From the NCBI GenBank assembly GCA_010909165.1, contig MU008181.1:620001-684000 (forward strand): 64,000 bases of DNA. Direction: 5' to 3'. Both the position numbers and the translations under genes were made by a program. The stretch comes from Anthoceros angustus. Its lineage: Eukaryota; Streptophyta; Anthocerotopsida; Anthocerotales; Anthocerotaceae. The notes below the pieces were generated by a model. That model was not told the DNA's origin. It did no database searches and saw nothing but the letters and a program-made list of their open reading frames with translations. This document shows positions 45,340 to 57,000 of the stretch, one piece after another (the stretch's first letter is position 1; every line of letters starts with the position of its first letter).

Positions 45340-45957
45340 GAGAGCAGATTGTCATCCTGCTTCAGCAGATCAGGGCCTCCCTGCAATTGTCCTGTACGTA
45401 TGTAGAGGGTTGTGAGACATATTGCAAAATGAGCCGTGGTTGTGATATCTGCATCTATGCCGGATTCACGTCTGGTCAGTCATTTGTACAGAGTTGGAAG
45501 ATTCTGGATCCCTACCATGGTCCAGGTGGCTAGGGGATAGAAATTTTCAGCAAGAAGATGCTGGGTTTGTATATCTGTCCTTCTGAAATTCAATTTGGAT
45601 TGGTCTTGCAAATACCCAAGCAACCTTAAAAGATGGGGAAAATGAGCTATGAATTGCGGGGAATGTCTGTATGCACTTGAGATGACATACTCTTGGGCTC
45701 CGTTGCGAGGGACACAGCAACCTGCTCTTGTTGGTAAGGCGGCAACGCGAAGATCACGGGTGGCTTGAGATTGTTGTCGTCCGGTCTATTCCCAGCGTAT
45801 GTTCTAAATTCGGTTTCGTTTTTCGTCAAGCAAAGCCAAGGGTTTTGTGGCGAGGCTGCCGAATCCAAAAAAGAAGCGTCAACGTAGGGGGAAATCGGGG
45901 AACTGCTTTGGCGCAGCGGGTGACCCAGAGGCTGAACTGACGATAGAGTGATGAGCT

Positions 45958-47321
45958 ATGGACAACAGGATGGAGAGCAGTTTGTTCGTTTTCACATTGG
46001 ATCCCGGTGTAAGCTGTGCATGTTGCCGTTGCCAATCTGTCGTCTGTCTTGCGTTGTGCCTGTGGGCCTTAGGTTTATCTGCTCTGCTTCCACAGGATCT
46101 GAAAAGGGTGCGGAGTAATCTGAGTGCTCTTGCACGTCCGAGAGAGCGCTCGGCCGGGGAGCCTCCCCGGGCTCGTAGCTCCACATCTGAAGCAGGTACG
46201 AGCAACTCGACCTTGTCAAAATTGGCCTACTTGGATAAAGTTTGAGTGGCAAGTAATGGAGGACCAGCTCAAGAGGCCAAACAGGGTTCCTCGTTGAAAA
46301 GGCAGCTGCCCCCTTCTGATTCTGAAGTGCCTCAAGACGGAAGTGGGACCAAGGTGCATCATACGGGATTGTTTGGAGCAGCATCTCTTGCTCGGAATAA
46401 GGTAGTACGTGTTTCTGTTACCAAGAAGATGCAGTGTATGCCTGGTGTTCATGGATGCTCAGGGTTTTGGTGGCTCCTCATGATAGGGCGAGTACACTTT
46501 GGAGTATGACGGTGCCGCAAAGGGCAACCCTGGTCCTGCTGGTGCCGGTGCACTGCTTAAAGATCCAAGTGGGATGGTGGTGAGTGTAGACCACAGGTCA
46601 TCTGTCTTGGAGCATCAGTAGTTGTAATAACCTGGTTCTGGTCTGGCTCATGGGCAGATCTTTGAGCAGTCCCTGGGGTTGGGCAGAACAACGAACAATG
46701 TTGCAGAGTATCGGGGCTTGATTGCTGGGATGAGGGCTGCTCTGGAACGTGGAGTCAGTCATCTAACAGTCAAAGGGGATTCGGACCTTGTCTGCAAACA
46801 GGTGCTGTACAGGAGAAAAGTAGCTCATTCTCCGTGTTTGTCCTCTTGGACGAAGTGACCCGTCACTTCGCTGCTCTGTTTCAGGTCAATGGTGAGTGGA
46901 AAGTCAACAAACCACATTTGGCAGTTTTGTGTAAAGAGGCACAGTGGCTCAAAGGGAGGTTTGCCAAATGCAAGATCGTTCATGTCTTTAGGGTTGGTAT
47001 TTCGATTCCGGGTGCATCAATTGACTGACTAGAATAATCAGGGTATTCTTCCTCATGCATGCCGCTAGATTATAGCATATCGGTGATCTTCCCCACAGAT
47101 GCTGCTAAATTGATATTCTTTTACCTGATCCACTTGCCAGGAGAGCAATGCGGCAGCTGACAGCTTGGCAAACAGGGGTGTAGGGCTTCCAGGTAATAAG
47201 AGCTGTAATTTCACCGTATTCTCCACTGAGAATGAACATATCATCTGGTCACAGCTGAGCTAAGCTTATGAGCGCAACCTGTGTTCATGCAGAAGAGAAG
47301 TTTGTCAGCGAGTTTGCATAG
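45958..47321 (+). CDS. RNase H-like (RVT_3) protein
   Basis: The proposed exons are 45958-46008, 46096-46195, 46268-46401, 46487-46579, 46658-46801, 46885-46992, 47141-47192 and 47293-47321 (236 residues). All introns are GT-AG and 72-148 bp long. From exon 4 on, the protein follows plant single-domain RNase H-like proteins. The motifs are LEYDGAAKGNPGPAGAGALL with the first Asp, NNVAEYRGLIAGMRAAL with the Glu, VKGDSDLVCKQ with the second Asp, VNGEWKV, and ESNAAADSLANRGV with the last Asp. The acidic set is complete, so cleavage of the RNA strand in RNA-DNA hybrids is plausible. It ends EEKFVSEFA. Exons 1-3 encode a low-complexity Ser/Arg/Pro-rich leader and are less certain. The neighbouring RBR gene also carries this fold, in a degenerate form. 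Confidence 0.85.
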
Positions 47322-48290
47322 AAGCTGTGGCTACTGTGTCCTGAATGGATGTCCTGGCGGTACGGGCCCCACTACCCAGATCAGACAATGGATGTCCCCA
47401 AGAGTTCTCGATGCCTTCAGTGCAGATGGTGCCGAGTATGGGGCTGACTTGTTGCACCATAGCCAGCTGGCTTTGCAGGTTGAGGAAGGTGTGCATCGCA
47501 AGCCTACAACAAGTCCTCCGCAGACCTCCATTTTTTCATGCTTAAACTTATGTCGCTGACCCGTACTAGTATTCAGCCTGATGGCTTTCAAACGAGTGGA
47601 CTCCTGCTCATGGCGTCAAGGGGAGACTCCAACTTGGAATCCCCCTTTGACGCGACAGGCCTCGGTTGTGAGTTTTTTTGAGAGAGAAACCATCACAACG
47701 AGCTCGTGGGAGCCGTACCAGAGCAACGACTGCAGGCTGCGAGAAGTCAGAGGAACGCGCTCACGGAGAGCGCGTCTTCAGCTCTATCTGCTCGCTTGCA
47801 CACGGAAGACAGGCACGTCGCCGAGGAGACCAGCTCTTCGCCAAAGCTCCCGGCGGGTCACGTCACCGTGAGGTCTGGCTGGCTCTCCACTTACCACCAA
47901 ACGAATCGTGCTTTCCGCAACCTACGAGTGTGACGCAACGATTTCTGCTCACGTCGCACATGGGGCAATTTGTTCCGTGGAGTAAACTAGACTACTAGTA
48001 CTTGCTCCACAGAGTAAACTAGGCTGCTAGCACCGGAGGCTGAATGGGAGCTTTATCGTTGGTGGCCGGCATCTCAAGAGTGTAACCTAATCAATTTTGA
48101 AGTTATGCAAGCCTTATCACAAGGCCGTATGAAAAGCAAATTACCTGGAAACACAATCCAAAATCACATGCATTCCACAAAACAATGCTTCACATGTTGA
48201 ACTGGGTAGGAATTCAACTTTCCCCATACCTAGCGGGTTACTAACTTGTGCTTGTTAGATGAGAAATAGCGGTTTACGCTACATGTTTCT
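47322..48290. other. No supported gene
   Basis: Only short overlapping frames occur. A short direct repeat with ACTAGACTACTAG and ACTAGGCTGCTAG lies near 47985-48032. Nothing else is recognised between the RNase H-like gene and the F-box remnant. Confidence 0.5.
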
Positions 48291-48293
48291 AGC

Positions 48294-48960
48294 TTGAGGC
48301 TAATGCTTTGCGATCTGTATAGTAGTTTGCGTTACATGTTTACTGCAGGCTTACCGAGTCCTGCGACCCCAACCTTCCTCAAAAGTTTCAGAGTTGATTT
48401 CATCATGGCTTCCATCTTGTGGCATTTTAAGAGGACTTTACACATCAACGGATTTTGCAGAAGAGGGAAGAAACAATATCGTGCAACCAGGACGAGATTG
48501 ACAAACAAGATGCCGATGAATCTCCAAATTCCTCCTGATATGGCAACAAGCATTATCAATAGGCTTACCTGGTTTGATGTTCTCAGCTTGCGACATATCT
48601 GCACTTGGTGGCATAGCATAATTGATGAGCATACAAGTCTGGTTGTTGCACGGGCTGCTGCACAAGAGACCAGGGTTGCAGTGTGGCTAATCATCCACAC
48701 AACAAACCAAGTTACAAGTGATGCACATGGTGAGATCTTTTTCAGAGTTCTTCTCGAAGGTTGGAATGTCATGATTGGCCATTGGGAAGACATCCTGCTA
48801 CTTTCCCCTTAGTAAGGCTTTCATCCGACGACTCCATCTTATATGGCTCGCAGATGGACCATTATCCAGCTTAGCTTTGCTCGCAATGGGGACTAATCGA
48901 CATGTCTTAATTGTTTGCAACCCTTACACTAAGAGATGTCTGTGTCTTCCAAATCCTTCG
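48294..48960 (+). pseudogene. F-box protein remnant
   Basis: An open frame with internal ATGs (48511, 48517) encodes an F-box: IPPDMATSIINRLTWFDVLS then RHICTWWHSIIDEH. This fits the Pro-start and the Trp at the end of the roughly 45-residue motif that binds SKP1 in SCF ubiquitin ligases. The frame stops at 48812. The neighbouring frame (48775-48960) carries a typical downstream segment of F-box proteins (FIRRLHLIWLADGPLSSLAL then VCNPYTKRCLCLP). A single frameshift at about 48775-48810 therefore separates the two halves. Sequence to about 49237 may hold more of the C-terminus in a third frame. It could be a pseudogene, a sequencing error, or a gene with a short intron here. Confidence 0.65.
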
Positions 48961-49450
48961 TAAGCCTTGGACAAAGAAGAGGAACCTTCTTGCAGTAGAA
49001 ATTGATTCTAGCCTTAATATTGCCTTCTATCACCACCCACTGCAAAGATTGAAACTTATGGAAGAGAATTTGCAATTCCAGGAGGGACAGGAGAGGAATA
49101 GCCAAGAGTGTGAAACTCGCATGGTGACCATAATAGCAGACATCTTGGAGCGTTTGGAGATGATCAAGAAGAACCTGAAGATATTAATAATGTATCAACG
49201 AGGAAGGGATTGTCTCCACAAAAAGGGATTTGTCTGAAGTCTTATAAAAAATACCCAAAATCTTACTAAAAAATAAGACTCTCTTTAGAAAGTGCCTTTT
49301 TGCACATATTTGTTGAGTCACAAACACCCTGAACACTTTCAATAATTTACAAAATCAGGATATAAAGGGCCTAGGAGTTGCCGATCATATCTGCTATGGA
49401 CATGGATTTTGTCATTTCCAACATGTGTGTGGATTCCAAATGGTGTCCTT

Positions 49451-50611
49451 CTAGACATCAAATGCTGCGAAGCAAGTACACATCAGCCGACTTAACAAGC
49501 TGGCTACCTCCGAAGCTGTGACTCGCTTATTTGTAGGGATAAAATATGCTTGTTTGGTGAATCTATCCACCACTGTTATGATAGCTGTACAACCATTATT
49601 GGGTGGCAAAGGCATGATAAAATCCATAGAGATACTCTTCCATGGTCCACTTGGAGTAGGGAGGGGCTGTAGCAAACCTCTTGGGTTAGCTTGCTCTACC
49701 TTATCCTGCTGACAAACAGCACATGCCTTGACATAATCCACTGTATCTTGATACATTCCCTGCCAGTAAAACAACTTCCTTAGCTTCTCATAAGTGGGGT
49801 CAATTTCATAGTGACCTGCACTTGGCACATCATGACATTCAGCAAGCAATTTGCTCTTCAACTCTGAAGAAATATGGATCACAATCCTCTTCTGTTTGTA
49901 TATCAACAAACCATTCTGCAGTTTGAACTTGCTTCCTTTCTGCTCTATTCCATTAATCTAGTCTTAAACATTTGGATCCTGCGGATATGCTTCCTTGATT
50001 TGTTTGTGAGTGTCCATAGGTTCAACCAGCATGGCCATTGCCTTTACCTCCTGACTCTTTTTGCGACTCAGTACATCCACAACCTTATTTTCTTTTCCAG
50101 GTTTATACTTGAGAGTCACATCATACATAGCTAGGAAATCTTGCCATCTAGCTTGTCTTGCATTCAACTTCAACTGGTTAGAGAAGAATGTTGTGCTGAT
50201 ATTATCAATATAGAGCACAAAAGATCTGCCCAAGAGATAGTGTCTCCATACCTTTAGACAATGAATGACAACAGTCATTTCCTTCTCATAGGTGAGATAC
50301 TTCAACTCATAAGGATACAATTTCCTTGACTGAAAAGCTATCCGCTTATGGTCTTGTATCAACACTCCACCTATGGCCACGTCTGAGGCATCGCTGTACA
50401 CTTCCACATCCTTCTTGGGATTATATATTCCTAAAACCGGAGTAGTGCTCAATTTCATCTTCAAGTATTCAAATGCTGCTTGACATTCAACATCCCCCTT
50501 CCAAGCTTTCGTCATCTTTAAGAGGTCAGTTATGGGGGCTGCTATCTTAACAAACTTATGTACAAATCTCCTGTACACAGAAGCCAAACCCATTGGCTCG
50601 CCTTCAGTCAC
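49451..50611 (-). pseudogene. Truncated Ty3/gypsy pol (RNase H and start of integrase)
   Basis: On the minus strand the first frame (50611-49964) gives the end of reverse transcriptase and the RNase H: RRFVHKFVKIAAPITDLLK, FEYLKMKLSTTPVL, then VYSDASDVAIGGVLIQ and LTYEKEMTVVIHCLKVWRHYLLG. The second frame (49909-49451) gives the integrase zinc-binding domain (H-H-C-C, ending KACAVCQQDK) and the first catalytic Asp in SMDFIMPLP and VVDRFTKQAYFIP. It ends there, before the second Asp and the Glu. A short break near 49910-49963 separates the frames. No LTR or chromodomain is seen, so this is a fragment. It differs from the 15-kb gypsy element in sequence and is better preserved. Confidence 0.9.
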
Positions 50612-51002
50612 AACTATAGTCTTGCAATTCGATCACCCCTGAAATAGCTATTCCCCATGAACTCTTGTATCCTAAAAACAAGGAAAACAAAAAACTTCCA
50701 TACGCAAGCAAACGATCTATTTTACCATATGGAGGACGAAGGATGCAACTACATTGAACTTACTTTCCAGGCTTTGTGTATGGGAAACCAGAGAGGAACT
50801 TGAGTCTTGCGTTAGCAGTCTGGCGCATCCCATCACTTTATCTATCGAAGACTCGAGAAAAGGAATCTTCAACGGACTACGATGCAACCCTTCACTCCAA
50901 ACTTTAGAATGCAATACTAAACCCCAAAAACTATGCAAAATAACGACATGTTTTCAGCGGCAAGGTTAACAGGCAAACGATCCCCAATCAGTTCTTAAGT
51001 GG

Positions 51003-51160
51003 AGCATGCGACGCACTCCATGCAAGAGTGCGTCGGAATACCGTCGCACTTCACACAAGAAGTCGTCGGGGGTATTAGCGCACTTCACACAAGAGTGCGT
51101 CGGGCTAGCGCCGCACTTCGCACAAGAGTGCGTCGGGCTACAGCCTCACTTCACACAATT
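51003..51160. repeat. About 36-bp tandem repeat, four units
   Basis: Units contain GCACTTCACACAAGAGTGCG followed by TCGGG and CTA or GTATTA. The phase is regular and the sequence differs by a few bases. The array lies in intergenic DNA beyond the truncated gypsy fragment. Confidence 0.8.
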
Positions 51161-51418
51161 TAAACAAATCTAATTTTTTTAATTTATTTTTTGGTTTTTC
51201 CAGATTTACAAAGTGGCTTCACTCCGCCGGGCAGCGCACTCTCCACCCCATTCACCTTGGTATTCCTTGCCACCCAACCCTTGCGACCGCTTGCCACCCC
51301 TTTCCTTGCAAGTTGCCACTCCTCCCCTTGCTACCCCATACCACCCAACCCTTGCCACCCCTCGCTCATCACTCTACTGGGCCCGATAGCATCGCCATCA
51401 GGCACAAAAATGCGAATT

Positions 51419-51598
51419 CTCTAACCGGGTCACATGATTCGGGGAAATATCAAACAACCCATGTGCAATTGTGCATCCTAGGCGATTATCTCCGTCTGCA
51501 GACTTCTCTAAATTGAATTTCACAGGGTTACGGATTCAACTCCAACCGGGTCACATGACTCCCGGAAATATCAAACAACCCTTGTGGAATTGTGCATC
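51419..51598. repeat. Direct repeat pair of about 58 bp, about 120 bp apart
   Basis: Copies at 51419-51478 and 51541-51598 share AACCGGGTCACATGA, GGAAATATCAAACAACCC and a GTG.AATTGTGCATC end. The spacer is unique. A C/T-rich run of ACCC and TTGCCACC words lies just before the pair (51235-51370). No gene is seen from 50970 to 52620. Confidence 0.75.
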
Positions 51599-52622
51599 AA
51601 CTGAGATCCACACCATGGTACAAGTTGTTAAGTACCAAGTCCCATGACGGAAATCCGTCCTTAGTGGAATTCAATAAAATTCTTCTTCTCTACTTCATAC
51701 GCTGGGATTCTCTCTCTACAAACATGCAGCGAAACATGATGTGGTCCAGTGAGAAAGAAAGGTCTGTGTATGAAGGCACGAAAGTACCCAGAAAGTGCTC
51801 TGTATGAGGTACAAAATATCCCTGACTGCACCACGGTGGGGTATGTTTGTGACCTAATAAAGTTTGTACGTTGTAGTGACTGGTCACTGTGCACTGTCTG
51901 GCGAGTTCTGAGAATATGACCACGCATATTAGAAGGATTTCAAGGTAAATTCACTTGTCATCCGACGTCACCTGCCAACATCTAAAGACGTCTCACCCAG
52001 CAGGAGATACGTTCTCAGTCGACTTCAGGGTCTGAAGTGCATGCCAGCTTTGGTGGCTCCGAAGCCCGACTTGCAAGCACGTATACATTCACTTTCGTCT
52101 TCCGCAACAGAAACACCCTCGATTGGCTGTGCTGTCTTGCCAGTGGCCATCCACCGAAGGCAGCCGTAGATTCCAAAGTGCAAAACACAGCTTTCTCCAG
52201 GTCCTGCAGATATCAAGTCGTATCGAAGTCAACAGGCTTGGACACACATTGAGATGCTCGACAGCTGTGCCAACGAATTGATAGAGTCAACATGGCGTAA
52301 GTTTGGATCTCGTCGACAGAGGTCCTCATACATTCAAAAGTGATCATCATATATTGAACACAACCCGCAATTGTGGCGCACCAATTACAGCGCAATCAAT
52401 ACAGCTTCAATATTTCCCACAATGTGAGGAACGTTAGCTTTGGGCTCATCTGCTCACTATCGATACTGCTGAACGTTGCTCAAAAATCACAGCGCATCGT
52501 CTCCAATGCCCCAGTACTGAAGGAATCCAGAACAACCTAGAACGCAACGCAGATGCGAGCGTGGTGTATCGAGTGCATGGTATGAAAAGATCTAAGGGTG
52601 GTCAGAAGGATTGAAGAGGTGG

Positions 52623-53773
52623 CTAGAGAATGGAGCAATCGGCACGGATTTGTCCTGCTGTTCCTGTGAGCACTTTGTTGGCACCCATCTTGCCAATGGC
52701 TGTAACGAATTTGGAGAAGAAGATGGACTGGGACCGGGCGAACAAGACGGTCTCGCTGTTGGTAGAATTGTCGATGAAGAGGTTCTGGTCAGACTGGAAA
52801 ATGCCATCTGCAGTTTTCAAGCCCTTGTAGTAGGCGTTGTCGAATTTGGTGCTAGTGGAATCCATGGGCGTCTGGGCTGCGGTGGTTTGGGTGGGACAGA
52901 GAGCCTGGAGAGTTGCGGCCAGCGTGGAGTTCAAAGTGGGATCCAGTGGGGAGAGCCTGAAGAAGAAGGAGCCACAGTTGGCTACTCCGATGGTGTGCGC
53001 CCCTGCATCCTCACACAAACGATATTAATCTCTCCGCCAGCTGAAACGAGCTCACACTCTCGGACAGGCCGGCAGGAGTCCAGGCCACTCACCAGACAGG
53101 GCGACCATGTCGTTGGTGTTGAGCCCGTTGTTGGCAAAGATAGTGACCAGCTGGGCCACAGTGAATTGCGGGCCGGGGAGATTGCCGGTCACGTCCGTGC
53201 TGAGAGAGGTGAGCCCGTCCCTCCGCCCCCCCGGGACCGAGTATCTCGGCCCTCCTGACTGCAAACAAATTCATCCCACCATCCCACCGTTAAGGATGGC
53301 AAACCACGTCACGACGACCGCAATGCTTGCAGACACACCCTGGGGCAGGGCACCGGCCACCTCACCAGAGCGACCACATCCCGAGCCGCGTACGCCAGAA
53401 TGTCCGCGCAGGAGACCTTCCCGGGGCACGCCGCCTCCACCGCCGTCTTGGCGTCGAAGATGGCCTGGAATCCCCGCAGCGACTTGTTGGGCGGAGCGTC
53501 ACGCTCCGCCGTGTTGCTGGAAGTGGAGGTCACCAGCACGGAGCCGTCGCAGCCATTGACGAAGCAGTCGTGGAAGTGCATGCGCAGCACCCCGGGCGCC
53601 GTCCCCGAGTCCGCTTTGTAGGACGCCGTGATGGACTTGGTCACGATCGATTCCACGTTCACGGTCTTGGGGCACACGTTCCTGTAGAACCCCACGGCCA
53701 ATTGCGCGTCCGCCGGCCCCATTGCGAGAACCAACATTACCAGCACCACCAACCCCGTCCCCATCCTCCCCAT
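52623..53773 (-). CDS. Class III (secretory) peroxidase
   Basis: The gene has three exons on the minus strand: 53773-53366, 53258-53093 and 53002-52623 (317 residues). Both introns are GT-AG, and the middle exon is 166 nt, the classic length in this family. A signal peptide (MGRMGTGLVVLVMLVLA) is cut near ADA, leaving QLAVGFYRNVCP. The catalytic Arg and distal His lie in RMHFHDCFVNGCDGS, and the proximal haem-binding His in GAHTIG. CADIL and the later Cys residues of the four disulfides are present. The protein would be secreted to the cell wall or apoplast, where it oxidises phenolics with hydrogen peroxide. An in-frame ATG at 53764 is an alternative start. A five-unit tandem repeat lies directly upstream. 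The length is normal and nothing essential is missing. Confidence 0.95.
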
Positions 53774-53804
53774 CCCCACCACCCACCTCCTCCCAACAAG
53801 ATTT

Positions 53805-54012
53805 GTCAAGTGGTCTGGCGCTCAAGAACTCTTCGACAAGAGAGTAATAGTGAAGTGGTCTCGCGCTCAAGAAATCTTTCACAAGAGAGTAAGAGCAGTA
53901 GTGAAGTGGTCTCGCGCTCAAGAACTCATTCACAAGAGAAGAATGAAGTGGTCTCGCGCTCAAGAACTCTTTCACACGAGAGTAATGAAGTGGTCTCGCA
54001 CGCAAGAAATCG
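53805..54012. repeat. About 40-bp tandem repeat, five units, upstream of the peroxidase
   Basis: Units read GAAGTGGTCTCGCGCTCAAG, then AACTC or AAATC, then TTTCACAAGAGAGTAA, with small length changes. The first unit ends about 30 bp from the peroxidase ATG, so the array lies in the 5' UTR or proximal promoter of that gene. Plus-strand frames through it are open but repetitive. Confidence 0.9.
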
Positions 54013-57000
54013 CACGCGCTAAGGTATGGTGGGATTGAAGGGCGGGGGTGAGATGGAGGCGAGACCAAGCTCGAGAGAAAACAGGCAAAGGCGAGGCGCC
54101 GAGGAGAGGGAGGGCGATGGGTATTTGTATTGGGGACGCAACGCAATAATACGCACACAGCGGGGGAGACGGGGGCTGGGCCCCGCGAGAGGAGGGAGGT
54201 CAAAGCCGGGAGCGGCAAGAGGCGAGAGGCGAGCGGCGAGCGCAGCCGGCGGGAAAGCAGCGCGCGGTAGCTCTGGGTCTCGCCCAGTCACACGACCCCG
54301 CGTCGGGTGTTCTCGTTTCGTCTCCGCTTTACTGCTTTCCAGGAGGGCAACATCCTGGAGCTCCCGGCGTCGTCGGCACGCAGTCGGGCCGGGCCTTGCC
54401 TCCATCATCTCGCATCTCGCAGGGCAAAAGCTAAGCGATGCGCGGCATTATGACAGATTCTTCACTATTCTATGTTTCCCGCATAAAGCGAGCGCACAGT
54501 GCAGTGATGCCACCGATGCCCACTCCACAGCGCATTGCCAGTGCCTCAGGCGATGCATGCACAAGAAGGACGACATACGCATGTACCAATGGCGCATGCG
54601 CTGCTTCTCAGGAGTTCTGCATTGTTATGTGTGGAAAGCTCCTGGCAGGGGGAGCCGGGACGGGTGTCGTTTTGGACGTGCGGCAGCCCGGCAACAATGC
54701 CTCGCAGCCCGAGCCCTGGGCCTGGTCGGAAGCTCGAATTGGAATGTGGGAAAATTCCACTCCGTCGATCGGGCCCGGTCGACGCCGGGCGGACTGCGGG
54801 CTGCGGGCTGCGGCGACTTGGGTCCCGACTCCCGAGTCCCCGATCACTCACCGCCGTCCGCTATTTAAAGCTGGCCAACGCGCATACACCATGGACTGTT
54901 TCAAGCTTCCATCACGGATGCTGCGGAGTGATAATGCCGTCCGTTATGCACTTCATGGCTTGACTTGGCTGGACCAAATAAAATTATTCTTCTTCTTCCT
55001 CGCATCGTCGTGTCTTGCAGCCCGGGTTACATCTGACACAGACGGGACGGCGCGCCGGGATGGGAGAGACTGGCATCCTCTCCCCGGCGCGGGAGCCGAG
55101 CAGCTTCGGGCCGGCCTTCGGCTGGGTTGCCGGGAAGGGCGCACCTGTTTTCCATTGCATTGGGGCGGGCGCCGGGCAGTGGACAGCGCTAGCGGCGCCA
55201 GTACTGTACATCGATCTCTGCGCTGCGCAACTTGGTGTCAGGGGAGAGGCCTAGGGTGGCGTGTGGTTCAGGACTGTGATCTGGGGGGAGATTACGGGCT
55301 GGACGAACGGAACGGGGAGGGGAGGGGATTTGGGTGGATTTGGGGCACCCTGATCGCGTTTTGGTTGTGTACTGTGGCGCTGATGAGTGCTTGAAGTTGT
55401 CACCCTGCCGTGGACGAGATGGCAGGGGAGATATTTGCCTGCAAGTATGTGTACAGAGATATGCATGTACATATCTCCTGGTGGTCGGGCCCACGAGCAT
55501 GGCATTCCCTTGTGTCGCAGCAGAAGTTGCTGCGCCTGGACCGCTGCCACGATTCCCGCTTCAGGCACGTACCGTCCCGAAAGGCAGCCAGCAGCCAGGT
55601 TGCTTTTGCACGCACTCTGCAGACTACGAGGCACCCGCCAACATTGTTAACAGCATAGTGGATGCAAGGAGGTTGCAAGTTGCAGCCATCGCAAACATTC
55701 AATGTTGCCGTACCTGAAAATGCGACCACTTGCAATCTCCGAGCTGAACTGGGAAATGATCAACCAGTGCGCTGGTTTACGGGCCATCCTTCAGCTTAGG
55801 AGAAAATGATCTTACATTTTCACATGGACAAGGTGATAAAGCGAGGATCCAACTCACAACCTTTCGCACCCGAGTATGGAATACCGATCTGGTCACACGG
55901 GAGCGTGTGTGTGACTTTCGTTTTCTTGGGTGTACGCTACGGAAATATGCCACGGCATCTTTTAGATACTTACATACAATATACATATCATACGTACCAC
56001 ATCAGCTTTCTCGTACGTAGGGCAAAAACTTTCTATGACGCGATCACACGCCTGGTTTCCGATTGTGTCATGCACATGTCTTGTTTAGGGTTTTAAGGTT
56101 TCGATCCGATCAACACACATATCTGTTAAATAGGCGAATAAGCGGGCAAGACACACATACACAAATTTTTGTTCGCCAGGAACTGCATGTCGCGAGGGAC
56201 AATGCCTATGCGAAGGGCTTGGAGGGCATGGACTTCCTCCCCGATATGTACCGCCTACACCTGGCACTCACGACATTGTGAAGGGAGTGCAGACGCAGGG
56301 GGGAGGCACTGCCCGAGTACCTCCAGCAGCGGACGCAGACTGAAGCCACGCCGTGGGTGTGGATAGGGATCACCCTGCTGCGTCATGTAGTCCTGTAAGC
56401 CCTTTGAACCGTACACTTGTGCACTGCAAGCTTTTTTGGGTGCAAGCCTTGTATGTGTCGCTTGCCATGGAAGCCCTTCTCTGGTCCTTTGGTACAAGCT
56501 TGTTTCGGGTAGCAGTGCTATGTGAAACCGCACTCTAACAGGCGCGAGCTTAGGAAACGCTGCAGCCCAGATGTAGCTGCCAAACACCGCAGCCTTTGTA
56601 CGTAAGGGCAAACGACTCACCGACCGCAAACACAATTGCAAATGGTAAGCGTAGCGCTAACGCAACCGCTGACAACCGTAACAAATTGTGGATGCCGCGT
56701 GACTAGAGATGGCATTTTGCGTGCCGCAATGGCGCGGCAACGCTGAAGACCTAAACGCAACCCTAAACCCGAGAGAAGAAAAGTTTCTGTGTATCATGAA
56801 ATCTTTTCATGCATCATGGGGTAGGTTGACGACATCGGGACTCTGAGGGGCCGCAGCCCCAACCGATGTGGTCATGCGTGATATACCGAAATAGTTTCGC
56901 CGTATGCGGCAGGACTATTTCTTTCTGTCCACAATCCTAAAAAAATGTGGATGCCGTGTAACCAGATCGGTATTCCATACCCGAGGCAGCGACAATGTGT

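Noticed and set aside
54026-55394. Open frames of 239-318 codons on both strands
   Set aside because: They overlap in many frames in GC-rich DNA and have no recognisable domain or consistent splicing.
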